Shown here: positions 44,450-52,885 of the stretch, piece after piece | How positions within the stretch are numbered: the first letter of the stretch is position 1 | Layout of the letters: every line of letters starts with the position of its first letter | Assembly (NCBI GenBank): GCA_019358985.1 | Contig: JAHHIJ010000009.1 | Location: forward strand, 62,001 to 126,000 | Reading direction: 5' to 3' | From: Tolypothrix brevis GSE-NOS-MK-07-07A | Lineage (GTDB): Bacteria > Cyanobacteriota > Cyanobacteriia > Cyanobacteriales > Nostocaceae | Length of the DNA stretch: 64,000 bases | Notes under the pieces: generated by a model | What the model saw: only the letters and a program-made list of their open reading frames with translations | Database searches by the model: none | What the model was told of the DNA's origin: nothing | Made by a program: the position numbers and the translations under genes

Positions 44450-47035
44450 CTACTTAAGAATCCTCCCAACGGCGCAGACAACACGAAAACCAATAACGCT
44501 GATGATGTAGTCGCGCTCCGCCCTAATGCCGTTGTAGCGAGACGCGGAACGGCAGTACTCAGGATCGTTGAACCAGGAACCGCCCCGCAGTATTTGATAT
44601 TGATTATCATTATCTATCCAAGCACTTCCATCTTTAGGCGCTCCTTTATAGCTGTCATGCCAAGTATCTTGACACCACTCCCAAACGTTACCGTGCATGT
44701 CGTACAAGCCAAAAGCGTTAGGTGGAAAAATTCCTACTTCTGTTGTTTGTCCACGATTTTTGCCCTTTGGCTCAGAAGCGTAAGTGTAATTCCCATCGTA
44801 GTTAGCTAACCCAGTTGTAATCGTCTCGCCGAAGTGAAATGGTGTTGTTGTTCCTGCACGACAAGCATATTCCCATTGTGCTTCCGAAGGCAGGCGATAA
44901 GTGCGTCCTGTCTTTTGACTCAACTTTTTGCAAAATTGCACTGCATCATTCCAGGAAACTAACTCTACAGGACGTTTCTCTCCCTTGAAGTTGGATGGAT
45001 TTGTATCCATCACTTGTTTATACTGTTCCTGGGTGACTTCAAACCGTCCCATAAAAAAAGCAGGCACATTTACATCGTGCTGCGGACTTTCACTTGAACT
45101 TCGACTTTTCTCTTCTGATGGTGAACCCATCTTAAATGAACCATCAGGAATAGAGACCATTTCTAGAGTTACACCATTACCCAAGTCCTCCTTAAAAAAT
45201 TTGGCTTGCTTGTTAGAATCTCGTTTAATTACCTGTCCCTTTTCATCTACCGTTACCGTTTCAAACTCAACCCTGGACAAGGGTAATCCGAATGCTTTCT
45301 CGGTTGCTAAGAGTGTGTATTTAGGTTCTGCTACAGAAATTGGTGTTGATGTTGGTATTGGTGTTGGTGTTGATGTTGGTGTCTGTGATTGATCCTTAAA
45401 AATTTCACCGGCTACCACTGCTGTCACTAAACCTGCACCTCCCAAGCCAGCCCACTTCAAAAACTTTTGTCGGGTTATTCGCTCTTGAATCGGTTGAGTA
45501 GGTTGAGCAACGCTTGGCTGCTGAATCGGAGATTTAATCAATTCTTGGCTTGCTACAACTCTCCTTTCAATTGCAATGATATCTGTTTGTTTAAGTCCTA
45601 AAATCCATTTAAGTATGTTTAACCTCAGCCGAATAACATGACTCTCAAGAGAATTTCCGGCATTAATTGTTTTAATTAATTCTTGTTCATACTGCTGTAA
45701 TTTTTGACGATATTCTGCTTCCTCTCGCTGCCGTTTTGTTTCTGCCTCCTGCTGCTTCAGTCGTGCTGCTTCTTCTTGTTGTCGTTGTTTTTCTGCTTCT
45801 TGTTGCTGCCTGATTCTCTCTTGCTGTTTCCGATATTCTGCTTCCTTCGGCGCAACAATTGGTTGCTCAATCTGTAATACTTCTGCTTCTTTGAGTCGCA
45901 AAGATTTCTGTAATTGCTTCAACTGACGACGAGCTGATTCTTTGAGCGGATATTCTCGCTCAATTGCTTCGGAGAAAGCTTGCTGATAACGAACTAAATT
46001 CTGTCGATGTTCTTCTTGCCTTTGAGCAAACAGTGATTCTTGGGCTGATTCAGAACTTACTGACCTACCTCCACTTGATGAAGTAACAGACTCATCAGGT
46101 GCAATTGTAAGTTCAAAACTTCCTCGTTGACGCAGTGCAATCCTTCCAATAGCGTCAATTGCATCCAAATCACCACGGGATACAGCTAAAACTCTCACCC
46201 ATAATTGCTTTGCTAATGATAAATTACCTCTGTTTTCAGCTTGAGAGGCTTGATATTTTAATGGCTCTACATCTCTAAGTGTGGCAGTTTGCTCTAATAA
46301 AATAAAATACATTTTGTAGGGCGGTTCTGCCTGCCAATAAGGATTTTGTGCAGGCTTTCCATAGCGAGTATTCAGATCGGGAACTTGGTAACGTAAATAT
46401 TGTGCTAAACGCTCTACTGTGGCACAATTAGCCTCTCCCTGTAGTCGCAATCCCTCTAATAGTGAATGGGTAAATGAACCATGTTCTAATTCCTCAATTT
46501 CCCAAGATTTTTGGTTAGCTGTGCAGGAATAAAAGGTGATAACTCCCTGATACCTTTGTTCACCAATTCCTAATCCGGCTCTACTACTTTCATCTCGGCA
46601 AGCATCCAAAAACAACACTACATTATCAGCGCCACTGCGCCGTAGTCTTTGGGTTACAAAATCAACAGAAATAGCAGTATGTTCTATATCTCCAGGGTCA
46701 CTGTCTGAGAACATTAAATAATCTTTATCTTTATATCGATTGCCATGACCTGCAAAGAAAAACCATAAATTATCTTCTGGCTTTAATAAAGGGTTTTCAA
46801 TGTTCTCAAACTGTGCGCGTAAAAATCGCCACAGGTGTCCGCGTGTAGGTTGAGTAGGAATTGGCGGATTGGCTGGAATTGGGGGAGAATCGTCAGTAAA
46901 CAGGAAAACTTGATCAAATCTGACTTCTTGTCGAAACCAAGTAGCCATCACAGAAGCATCTCGCTTGGCAAAGTTTAGCGATCGCAGGTTTTCATAGTGA
47001 TTAATCCCAACAACAATCGCCCAATTCCTTCCCAT
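44450..47035 (-). CDS. Caspase-FGE protein with a C-terminal DGR-like variable region
   Basis: The protein is 861 aa from ATG 47035 (MGRNWAIVVGINHYENLRSL). Domains: a C14 caspase/metacaspase (1-240) with catalytic H97 (FFFAGHGN) and C146 (LFLDACRDES); a linker; a long charged coiled coil (about 330-490, rich in Q, E, K and R); a hydrophobic segment (KWAGLGGAGLVTAVVAGEIF, about 520-540); a Thr/Pro-rich spacer; and an FGE/C-type-lectin fold (about 600-858: LEMVSIPDGSFKMGS, FEVTQEQY, YRLPSEAQWEYACRAG, YDMHGNVWEWCQDTW). The end (RGGSWFNDPEYCRSASRYNG ... IGFRVV) has the layout of a diversity-generating-retroelement variable region. The lectin-fold end would bind a ligand and control the protease. 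The Pepco-like gene precedes it by 13 nt. Confidence 0.85.
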   Translation of the reverse strand: MGRNWAIVVGINHYENLRSLNFAKRDASVMATWFRQEVRFDQVFLFTDDSPPIPANPPIPTQPTRGHLWRFLRAQFENIENPLLKPEDNLWFFFAGHGNRYKDKDYLMFSDSDPGDIEHTAISVDFVTQRLRRSGADNVVLFLDACRDESSRAGLGIGEQRYQGVITFYSCTANQKSWEIEELEHGSFTHSLLEGLRLQGEANCATVERLAQYLRYQVPDLNTRYGKPAQNPYWQAEPPYKMYFILLEQTATLRDVEPLKYQASQAENRGNLSLAKQLWVRVLAVSRGDLDAIDAIGRIALRQRGSFELTIAPDESVTSSSGGRSVSSESAQESLFAQRQEEHRQNLVRYQQAFSEAIEREYPLKESARRQLKQLQKSLRLKEAEVLQIEQPIVAPKEAEYRKQQERIRQQQEAEKQRQQEEAARLKQQEAETKRQREEAEYRQKLQQYEQELIKTINAGNSLESHVIRLRLNILKWILGLKQTDIIAIERRVVASQELIKSPIQQPSVAQPTQPIQERITRQKFLKWAGLGGAGLVTAVVAGEIFKDQSQTPTSTPTPIPTSTPISVAEPKYTLLATEKAFGLPLSRVEFETVTVDEKGQVIKRDSNKQAKFFKEDLGNGVTLEMVSIPDGSFKMGSPSEEKSRSSSESPQHDVNVPAFFMGRFEVTQEQYKQVMDTNPSNFKGEKRPVELVSWNDAVQFCKKLSQKTGRTYRLPSEAQWEYACRAGTTTPFHFGETITTGLANYDGNYTYASEPKGKNRGQTTEVGIFPPNAFGLYDMHGNVWEWCQDTWHDSYKGAPKDGSAWIDNDNQYQILRGGSWFNDPEYCRSASRYNGIRAERDYIISVIGFRVVCAVGRILK
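44462..44590 (-). other. Putative DGR variable region (VR)
   Basis: The stretch encodes the last ~40 residues of the FGE domain and is GC-richer than the rest of the gene. On the coding strand, variable-looking codons keep a final C or T while the first two bases differ: TTC, AAC, GAT, TAC, TAC, AAC, GGC, GAC, TAC, ATC, ATC, AGC. They lie between fixed codons for GGSW, CRSA and IGFRVVCA. This is the pattern expected when adenines of AAC codons in a template repeat are mutagenised. No template repeat or RT gene is in the window, so mutagenesis would have to act in trans. Confidence 0.7.
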
Positions 47036-47048
47036 ATTCAAGTACCAA

Positions 47049-47483
47049 TTATTTCCGCTTAAATTTAAAAGTCATCGCTCCTTTTCCCCCGACTTTACCA
47101 CCACCAATCCCAAGCAGGCTGATTTGTCCTTCACCATTGACTTCTACTGAAAGTTCGACCTCATTCAGCTGGAGCTTAGAATCGGGTTGGTCAGCTTCAT
47201 CAAGCATTTCCCGCATTGCTTGCAGAAACCCCTTCATTTCTTCCTTGAGTTTAGTTACCTCAACTTTGCGTCTGGTAATGACTATTTCGTCTTTTTTTCG
47301 GCTCACAACTATTTCTTCAGTGGTTTGGACACCACCGAGTAGTCCTCCTCTATCTCCACTGCTTCTTGCTCCACTGCTTCTGGTTACATTATCTGTGAAT
47401 GTTTCAGTAGTTGTATTTAATGTTTCAGCGGTTTCTTCGGTAAGAATCCAGATGGCTTTGGGGGTGGAATTTTCTGCTGACAT
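47049..47483 (-). CDS. Small Pepco-like protein preceding the caspase-FGE gene
   Basis: The 144-aa protein has no signal peptide. The N-terminus is Thr/Ser/Glu-rich and includes ARSSGDRGGLLGG. The C-terminal half has a helix (KEEMKGFLQAMREMLDEADQ) followed by beta strands LQLNEVELSVEVNGEGQISLLGIGGGKVGGKGAMTFKFKRK. The shape and wording (VELSVEVN-EGQ-SLLG-G-GGKGAM-F-F) resemble the Pepco and trypsin-co-occurring domains described for bacterial conflict systems; I assign this from memory and only by pattern. It ends 13 nt before the caspase-FGE start, so the two form one operon. Confidence 0.6.
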   Translation of the reverse strand: MSAENSTPKAIWILTEETAETLNTTTETFTDNVTRSSGARSSGDRGGLLGGVQTTEEIVVSRKKDEIVITRRKVEVTKLKEEMKGFLQAMREMLDEADQPDSKLQLNEVELSVEVNGEGQISLLGIGGGKVGGKGAMTFKFKRK

Positions 47484-47975
47484 AAATTTAATTATTTAAA
47501 TTATTCTTGATTTAATTGGCTTTTACTAAAGCTTACAGCACCGCACTTCTGGCTTCCAGTTCGGCAAGTTTTTGGTTCAATGGTAAATTTTCTTTGAGGT
47601 TTGGTCATGACAGGCAACTATTTTTTAGTTCTAGACTAGAAATTGCATGACACTACATTACTATTATTCAGTAGTAGTACGTAAACTGGCAACAGCCAAG
47701 AACAAATCAGCCAATACCAACGTAGAAATGGCTAAAAATATGAATTTTGATGTAGAGACGTTGCAATGCAACGTCTCTACAAAGGTTTTCAAATCACGCA
47801 ACGTCTCTACAAAGGTTTTCAAATCACACAAAACCATTTTCACGTCCTGAATTCAGCAACGCTAACAATTGATTATTGACTATTGACCAATTTTAGCTAA
47901 GACTCGTCATACTTAAAGAGGGAGAACCCTTGAATTACTCCCAGCTATTTAAGGCGTGAAGTTGATTAAGCAACA
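47484..47975. other. Spacer of 492 bp with short repeats
   Basis: The spacer lies between the divergent Pepco-like and DUF3172 genes. At 47753-47832 the palindrome GTAGAGACGTTGCAATGCAACGTCTCTAC is followed by two direct repeats of (AC)GCAACGTCTCTACAAAGGTTTTCAAATCA. A small open frame at 47647-47850 reads through these repeats and is not called. No other gene is seen. Confidence 0.6.
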
Positions 47976-48515
47976 ATGAGACGTAAATCTACTGGTAGAA
48001 CAGTTACCAATTCTAAACCCCCTGGTATTCAATCTCCTGCGTTTAATTTCACCACTATGGCGATTTTGGCGGGGGTGTTTATTTTGGGAATTGGGATTGG
48101 TATTGCTTTTAGCTCTACAACCACCTTGACTCCATCAAATGTGGCTTCCCGCGAATTTATTGACACCAAAGCACCGAACCCGGAGATTTGCGTGCAGTAT
48201 GGAGCTAGCGCTATGGTGATGGATGCCAGACTTTTCGTGACTCTCAACCCGTTTAATGTCTACGTTGCTCAACCGAGTATGCGTCCTGGATGCGTTATCC
48301 GCCAAAATAACTGGGCACTTTTAGAGCAACGAAAGCTCGTATCATCGCAGCAGGTGAACGAATGCAAAAATCGACTGAACACTTTTGGTTTTACGGGTAA
48401 TTTGGATAGCGAAAAACCTGATATTAGGTGTATTTATCAAAATGAAGCTGCTCAAAACTTCTTTATCAATCAACCAGGAGCAGTCTCACAACCACAGGAA
48501 ACGGATAGATTCTAA
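47976..48515 (+). CDS. DUF3172 protein, single-pass membrane protein
   Basis: The 179-aa protein has a basic, Ser/Thr-rich N-terminus, one membrane helix (about 28-47: MAILAGVFILGIGIGIAF), then a soluble domain. That domain has NPEICVQYGASAMVMDARLFVTLNPFNVYVAQPSMRPGCVIRQNNWALLE and two further cysteines. This matches the DUF3172 family of cyanobacteria and plastid-bearing plants, of unknown function. It begins after the repeat-rich spacer and is not in an operon with its neighbours. Confidence 0.85.
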   Translation: MRRKSTGRTVTNSKPPGIQSPAFNFTTMAILAGVFILGIGIGIAFSSTTTLTPSNVASREFIDTKAPNPEICVQYGASAMVMDARLFVTLNPFNVYVAQPSMRPGCVIRQNNWALLEQRKLVSSQQVNECKNRLNTFGFTGNLDSEKPDIRCIYQNEAAQNFFINQPGAVSQPQETDRF

Positions 48516-48582
48516 AAACAAAAAGAAGGAAGCGCTTAATCATCCCTCACGCTAGAAGGCTACCGTGTACATACAAGTCGGA

Positions 48583-48673
48583 AAAACCTCACCCTCGCTT
48601 TTAGCTACGCTAAAATCTTTCCCTCTCCTTACCAAGGAGAGGGATGTCCGGAACGGACAGGGTGAGGTTTTTC
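48583..48673. repeat. Long imperfect inverted repeat
   Basis: Arms AAAACCTCACCCTCGC and ...CAGGGTGAGGTTTTT surround TCCCTCTCCTTACCAAGGAGAGGGA. This is a familiar dispersed hairpin; it also acts as a possible terminator for the gene upstream. Confidence 0.7.
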
Positions 48674-48707
48674 ACTCCTTTTTGGCAATTTGATGACTTG
48701 TGTGTAC

Positions 48708-48765
48708 ACCGTAGCCCTAGAAGGGTGGAGCTATAGAAATAGAGCTTACCTGCGTGGGCTAATTA
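48708..48765. repeat. Dispersed hairpin repeat fragment
   Basis: It contains GGAGCTATAGAAATAGAGCTTACCTGCGTGGGCT, a degenerate member of the CCCACGCAGGTGGGC family. Confidence 0.55.
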
Positions 48766-48789
48766 AACGCATCTTCACAGAGAAGCGGC

Positions 48790-49845
48790 TTACCGATTGG
48801 AGTTGGGAAAGGGTTGACCAAACTCAAATACCCCAGAATTAGGAACATTAACTGGATAGTTAGGGACGGTTTGAACAGGAAAACCGGGGGCACCGACACT
48901 AAGAGGAGCAGTATTAAACTTACCAGGCTGATTTGGGAAAGTCGCTGGGGGAAGAACAGAACCAGGTTGTTGAGTAGGGTTGTTAGAATTCAGCGGCGGT
49001 ACTGTTACTAAAGGTATCTGTGAGTTGTTATAGTTACTGGGCGGTAAGTTGCTCGGTGGTAAGTTGTTAGGCGGTGGATAGTTATAATTACTTGGCGGTA
49101 AGTTGCTAGGTGGTAAGTTGTTAGGCGGTGGATAGTTATAATTACTTGGTGGTAAGTTACTTGGTGGTAAGTTATTAGGCGGTGGATAGTTATAATTACT
49201 TGGCGGTAAGTTGCTAGGTGGTAAGTTATTAGGCGGTGGATAGTTATAATTACTCGGTGGTAAGTTGCTTGGTGGTAAGTTAGTAGGCGGTGGATAGTTA
49301 TAGTTACTCGGTGGTAAGTTGCTTGGTGGTAAGTTGTTAGGCGGTGGATAGTTATAGTTACTCGGTGGTAAGTTGCTTGGTGGTGGATAGTTTCCCTGTT
49401 GAGAATATGTGCCACGAGCAATTAAAGGACGTAAAACCCAGCGAGTGTTATTTTGCGCGGAAACGGGTTGCAGTTGTACCTGATTTGGTTCTAAAGAAGT
49501 TCCTGGTGCTAAATCTAAAACAATTCGAGTTACGTTTGCGTTTAATTGGGAAACGCGAATTTTTTGAATTGCTCCAGAATAATTTTGTTGGGTGGGAACA
49601 TAGCCTAATTTGGTATCAGGCAAATCTATAACCATGCGCGGGGGTTGGGCAAGATAAAAGTAGCGCGGTGTTGTACCTGCTGAGAGATTAATTTCTAGTT
49701 GAAAAGCTTCTGGGTAAAAACGCCAATCTTCTAGCCTTGCTGCTGGGGCTGCAATACTGCTATTAGTTTTGAGAGTGATTGCTGTGAATAAGCCAAACAA
49801 ACTCACATAAAGAAAAAATTGCCTAATCCTCAACACCATTACCAT
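48790..49845 (-). CDS. AMIN-domain periplasmic protein with an 18-residue Pro/Asn/Ser repeat
   Basis: The 351-aa protein has a signal peptide (VLRIRQFFLYVSLFGLFTAITL ... AAPAA). An AMIN-like domain follows (about 37-142: LEDWRFYPEAFQLEINLSAGTTP, PRMVIDLPDTKLG, IQKIRVSQLNANVTRIVLDL). Then come about six copies of the unit NYNYPPPNNLPPSNLPPS. The end is Pro-rich with no catalytic domain. AMIN domains direct cell-wall amidases and secretins to peptidoglycan, so an envelope role is likely. The repeat is encoded by 54-bp tandem units (49022-49385). Confidence 0.8.
   Translation of the reverse strand: MVMVLRIRQFFLYVSLFGLFTAITLKTNSSIAAPAARLEDWRFYPEAFQLEINLSAGTTPRYFYLAQPPRMVIDLPDTKLGYVPTQQNYSGAIQKIRVSQLNANVTRIVLDLAPGTSLEPNQVQLQPVSAQNNTRWVLRPLIARGTYSQQGNYPPPSNLPPSNYNYPPPNNLPPSNLPPSNYNYPPPTNLPPSNLPPSNYNYPPPNNLPPSNLPPSNYNYPPPNNLPPSNLPPSNYNYPPPNNLPPSNLPPSNYNYPPPNNLPPSNLPPSNYNNSQIPLVTVPPLNSNNPTQQPGSVLPPATFPNQPGKFNTAPLSVGAPGFPVQTVPNYPVNVPNSGVFEFGQPFPNSNR
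49022..49385. repeat. 54-bp tandem repeat in the AMIN protein gene
   Basis: About six and a half units of GGTGGTAAGTTG(C/T)TAGGCGGTGGATAGTTATAATTACTCGGTGGTAAGTTGCTT are present, with scattered third-base changes. It is a coding minisatellite, likely to vary in copy number. Confidence 0.9.
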
Positions 49846-50422
49846 TATTTGTGTCCTTTGGCTTTTGTTTACGGTGTAGCTGTAATTTTAATCGTTTTAG
49901 GAATCTCTTTCACCTGCAAGATTATTTTTATCTAATATGATGTTCAGTCAAACAGCCATAATAAAAGAACCCCTCCCCAACCCTCCCCGCAAGCGGGGAG
50001 GGTGCCACAGGCGGGTGGGGTTCTTCATGAATTATGGGTGATTGCGCGGTCATCATATAACATCTGAAGTTGAATTATAACTGATACCAATTCTATAGGA
50101 TTACTATTTGATTTTTGAAATCCACGTAGGGTGTGTTAGCGCTCTTGGTAACGCACCAAAAGCTTGGAATGGTGCGTTACGCTTTGCTAACACACCCTAC
50201 AAGACTACTTAGATTTTTTCAAAAACAATTTACGGTTCCTATATGTGAGGTTGCGCTTTATTCGCCCTCATGCCTGCTAAGGGTGGCACAAGGGGACAAT
50301 AGACATCTGGTTGAAAAGACGTAGAGACGTAGCAATGCTACCTCTCTACAAGGGTTTCGGGCAACGCATGATTAAACTCTGGAGATGTCTAAGGAGAATA
50401 ATTCTTCTTTATTCCCCTCCTC
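49846..50422. other. Spacer of 577 bp with three repeat types
   Basis: At 49971-50025 the hairpin CCCCTCCCCAACCCTCCCCGC / GCGGGGAGGGTGCC is present. At 50129-50201 the inverted repeat GTAGGGTGTGTTAGC ... GCTAACACACCCTAC surrounds GTGCGTTAC, a common cyanobacterial element. At 50321-50392 the GTAGAGACGT palindrome is followed by its GGAGATGTC tail. No gene is seen. Confidence 0.7.
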
Positions 50423-52618
50423 CTATCCTCTAAGTGCTGATTCGTGAGTGTTAGCATCAGCAAGGACTGAAGCTAAGACAGGGGTGACTTGACTGTAACG
50501 ACGAGTAATTAAAAGTGAGGAACGACACTGAATCGCTAGCTCGTCTGTATAACGTCCGAGGGTTTGACGTTCAATACCCCAAGCACGGCTAGTACCTGCA
50601 ATAGTGAGGTCTACCCTTTCTGAGGCTTTGACTACAGCTTGGATTGGCTCGGAGGATTCAATCGTTTTAATGTCAATGCGATCGCGTACACTTTGAGGCA
50701 ATTGCTCCATCATTTTGTGTAATTCGTAGCTCATTTCATTTTTGACGCGATTTTCTGAGACAACCTGTAAAATCTTTAACAGGCAAGTATCACGATTTCT
50801 GAGCAGTCTTAACGCAAGTATCAGTGCTAAATCATCGTGGATATTTGCAGAGTAGGGCACCAACAAATTTTCTAAGCGCTTTTTGCCTCTGTCTATAAAC
50901 ACTGCTACATCAACCGGTGCTGTAGTGAGAATTTGACCAACTCGCCCACCTAAGCGATTATTACTAAAAGCTGGGCGATGCCATCCCACTAAAATTAAAT
51001 TAGCAGTTTCAAGTTCGGCTATCTCTGCTGTTTCTCGTGCAACGTTACTGGATATGCGAATTATTGGATGTACATAAGAGCGTGTAGACGGCGGCTCTAA
51101 GGTATCAATTAATTCTTCTAGCTGTTGCCGACGTTCTTCGACTAATCGATTTGCTTCAACTGGGGTACTTTCAAAGGTATAATCTTCTGAAAGTTCAATC
51201 AAACTAAGAGGATGAACAGCTGTAGGTTGTTGGTAGTTGAGTGCGATCGCTACTGCTAACTGTACTAAACCTTTTTGTGTACTCGGATTCGCTACTGGTA
51301 CTAAAATCCGGTAAATTTGACCGTAAGAGTCTTCAGTGGCAATTTCTCTACTCGCTTCTGGTTCATCTTCTTTTTCAACCACATCTAGTCCGATTAGCCG
51401 TGTCGGATATATCCACTCTAACAAAGGCGAGGTCATAAATGTGGTTACTAGCGTCACCATCACCAGCATGGTGAAAAGTAAAGGCGTAATTACTCCCAAT
51501 GACAAACCAATATTTAATACTATCAGTTCGGTTAAACCGCGAGTATTCATCAACCAACCGAGTGCTGAAGCTTCACGTTTTTCAATTCCTGAGAAACGAG
51601 CTGCTACATAAGTGCCTATGTATTTTCCGGCGATCGCTACAAATAGCACCAATCCACATAATAACCACAATTCTGGACGGTTAACTAAGCCGATTTGCGT
51701 CCGCAGACCACTATCAGCGAAAAATACTGGTAGTAGAACTATCAACACAAAACCTTCAGTTTTTCCCCTTATTTCCCGCACCAAAGCAGCATTCTTGGGC
51801 ATTATCGTCCCTAGCAAAAATGCCCCAAAAATCAAGTGAATACCAATTATTTGGGTAATCAAAGCGGAAGCAACTACTCCCATGTAAATTAAAGCTAGAA
51901 CTAATTTGTTAAGGCTTCTTCTGCGACGGTAGTAAATAGCAAGACGTTGCAAAAAACTTCGTCCCACTGTCACCATAAACCCGATGTAAAGCAAAAGAGC
52001 GATAATGCTGTGCCAAGCCTCAACAATATTACCTTCTCTAGCGACAGCAATTCCTAGTGCTAACAAACACCAAGCGATCAAATCATTCACAGCGGCAGAA
52101 GTTAACGCCAAAGTTCCTAAGCGCGTTGCCTGTAATTTTTTCTCGGTAATTATTCTGGTAAGCACTGGAAATGCTGTCATCGATGTTGCCGATGCCAAAA
52201 ATAGTGCAAAAGCGGTAAATGAAACATTTCCATGAGAAAGCAACGGATACAGTAACAAAGCTAATAAAGTTGCTAAGGCAAATTGTACTAAAACAGACAT
52301 TGCAATAGTCGAAAATGCTACATTTATTTTTCCTTTGAGATACTTTGGATCTAACTCTAACCCAATCAGAAACATGAAAAATATCAGTCCCACCTGAGAT
52401 AAAATATTTAGAAAGGGAACAGTTGACGGTGGGAATAGGGTAGCGGCTAGATTTGGAGCAAGCCAACCAAATAATGATGGTCCAAGCATAATGCCTGCAA
52501 CAATCTCACCAATTACCACGGGTTGCTTAATCCATCGGAATGCCAATCTTATTAAGCGTGACATTCCAATTACAATCAGCACCTCAATCAAAACGAGAAT
52601 AACTGTGTCAATATGCAT
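50423..52618 (-). CDS. CPA2-type cation/proton antiporter with C-terminal universal-stress domain
   Basis: From ATG 52618 the protein is 731 aa; GAGGAA lies just upstream as ribosome site, and a GTG six codons earlier is less likely. The first ~410 residues hold about 12 membrane helices and CPA2 motifs (GLIFFMFLIGLELDP, DLIAWCLLALG, RGLTELIVLNIGLSLG). The C-terminal ~300 residues are soluble and contain two USP-like alpha/beta units (RILVPVANPSTQKGLVQLA, NLLVPYSANIHDD ... TIAGTSRAWG) that could sense nucleotides. It probably exchanges Na+ or K+ for H+ to manage pH and salt; ion specificity is unknown. Confidence 0.9.
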   Translation of the reverse strand: MHIDTVILVLIEVLIVIGMSRLIRLAFRWIKQPVVIGEIVAGIMLGPSLFGWLAPNLAATLFPPSTVPFLNILSQVGLIFFMFLIGLELDPKYLKGKINVAFSTIAMSVLVQFALATLLALLLYPLLSHGNVSFTAFALFLASATSMTAFPVLTRIITEKKLQATRLGTLALTSAAVNDLIAWCLLALGIAVAREGNIVEAWHSIIALLLYIGFMVTVGRSFLQRLAIYYRRRRSLNKLVLALIYMGVVASALITQIIGIHLIFGAFLLGTIMPKNAALVREIRGKTEGFVLIVLLPVFFADSGLRTQIGLVNRPELWLLCGLVLFVAIAGKYIGTYVAARFSGIEKREASALGWLMNTRGLTELIVLNIGLSLGVITPLLFTMLVMVTLVTTFMTSPLLEWIYPTRLIGLDVVEKEDEPEASREIATEDSYGQIYRILVPVANPSTQKGLVQLAVAIALNYQQPTAVHPLSLIELSEDYTFESTPVEANRLVEERRQQLEELIDTLEPPSTRSYVHPIIRISSNVARETAEIAELETANLILVGWHRPAFSNNRLGGRVGQILTTAPVDVAVFIDRGKKRLENLLVPYSANIHDDLALILALRLLRNRDTCLLKILQVVSENRVKNEMSYELHKMMEQLPQSVRDRIDIKTIESSEPIQAVVKASERVDLTIAGTSRAWGIERQTLGRYTDELAIQCRSSLLITRRYSQVTPVLASVLADANTHESALRG

Positions 52619-52885
52619 AGTTTCCTCTACATCCACTAGCCGATGTCCCTTTGATGATTCTCCAAATCAGCTGAATATGTCAATGTCTTTGAAGATAACT
52701 AAGATTTTTTGGTAAGATATTTTATTGTTAATTATTATGACGATTGGGTTATATAACCTGAAAATAATAGTGGAAATACTGATGTTTTCCGCAAATATGC
52801 GTAGATAAAAAAGATCGGCAATGCCTATCAGCAAAATAATGCCAAAATGTAAATTTTTACTTAAAACTCGGTACTGTAAATGATG
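52619..52885. other. Spacer of 267 bp, no gene seen
   Basis: AT-rich sequence between the antiporter gene and the SGNH hydrolase gene (both minus strand). No repeat family or clear regulatory site found. Confidence 0.4.

Noticed and set aside
47647-47850. 67-residue plus-strand frame
   Set aside because: Its second half is a translation of the direct repeats and palindrome at 47753-47832.
49008-49421. 137-residue minus-strand ORF rich in H, T and Y repeats
   Set aside because: It is a second frame of the 54-bp coding repeat of the AMIN protein.
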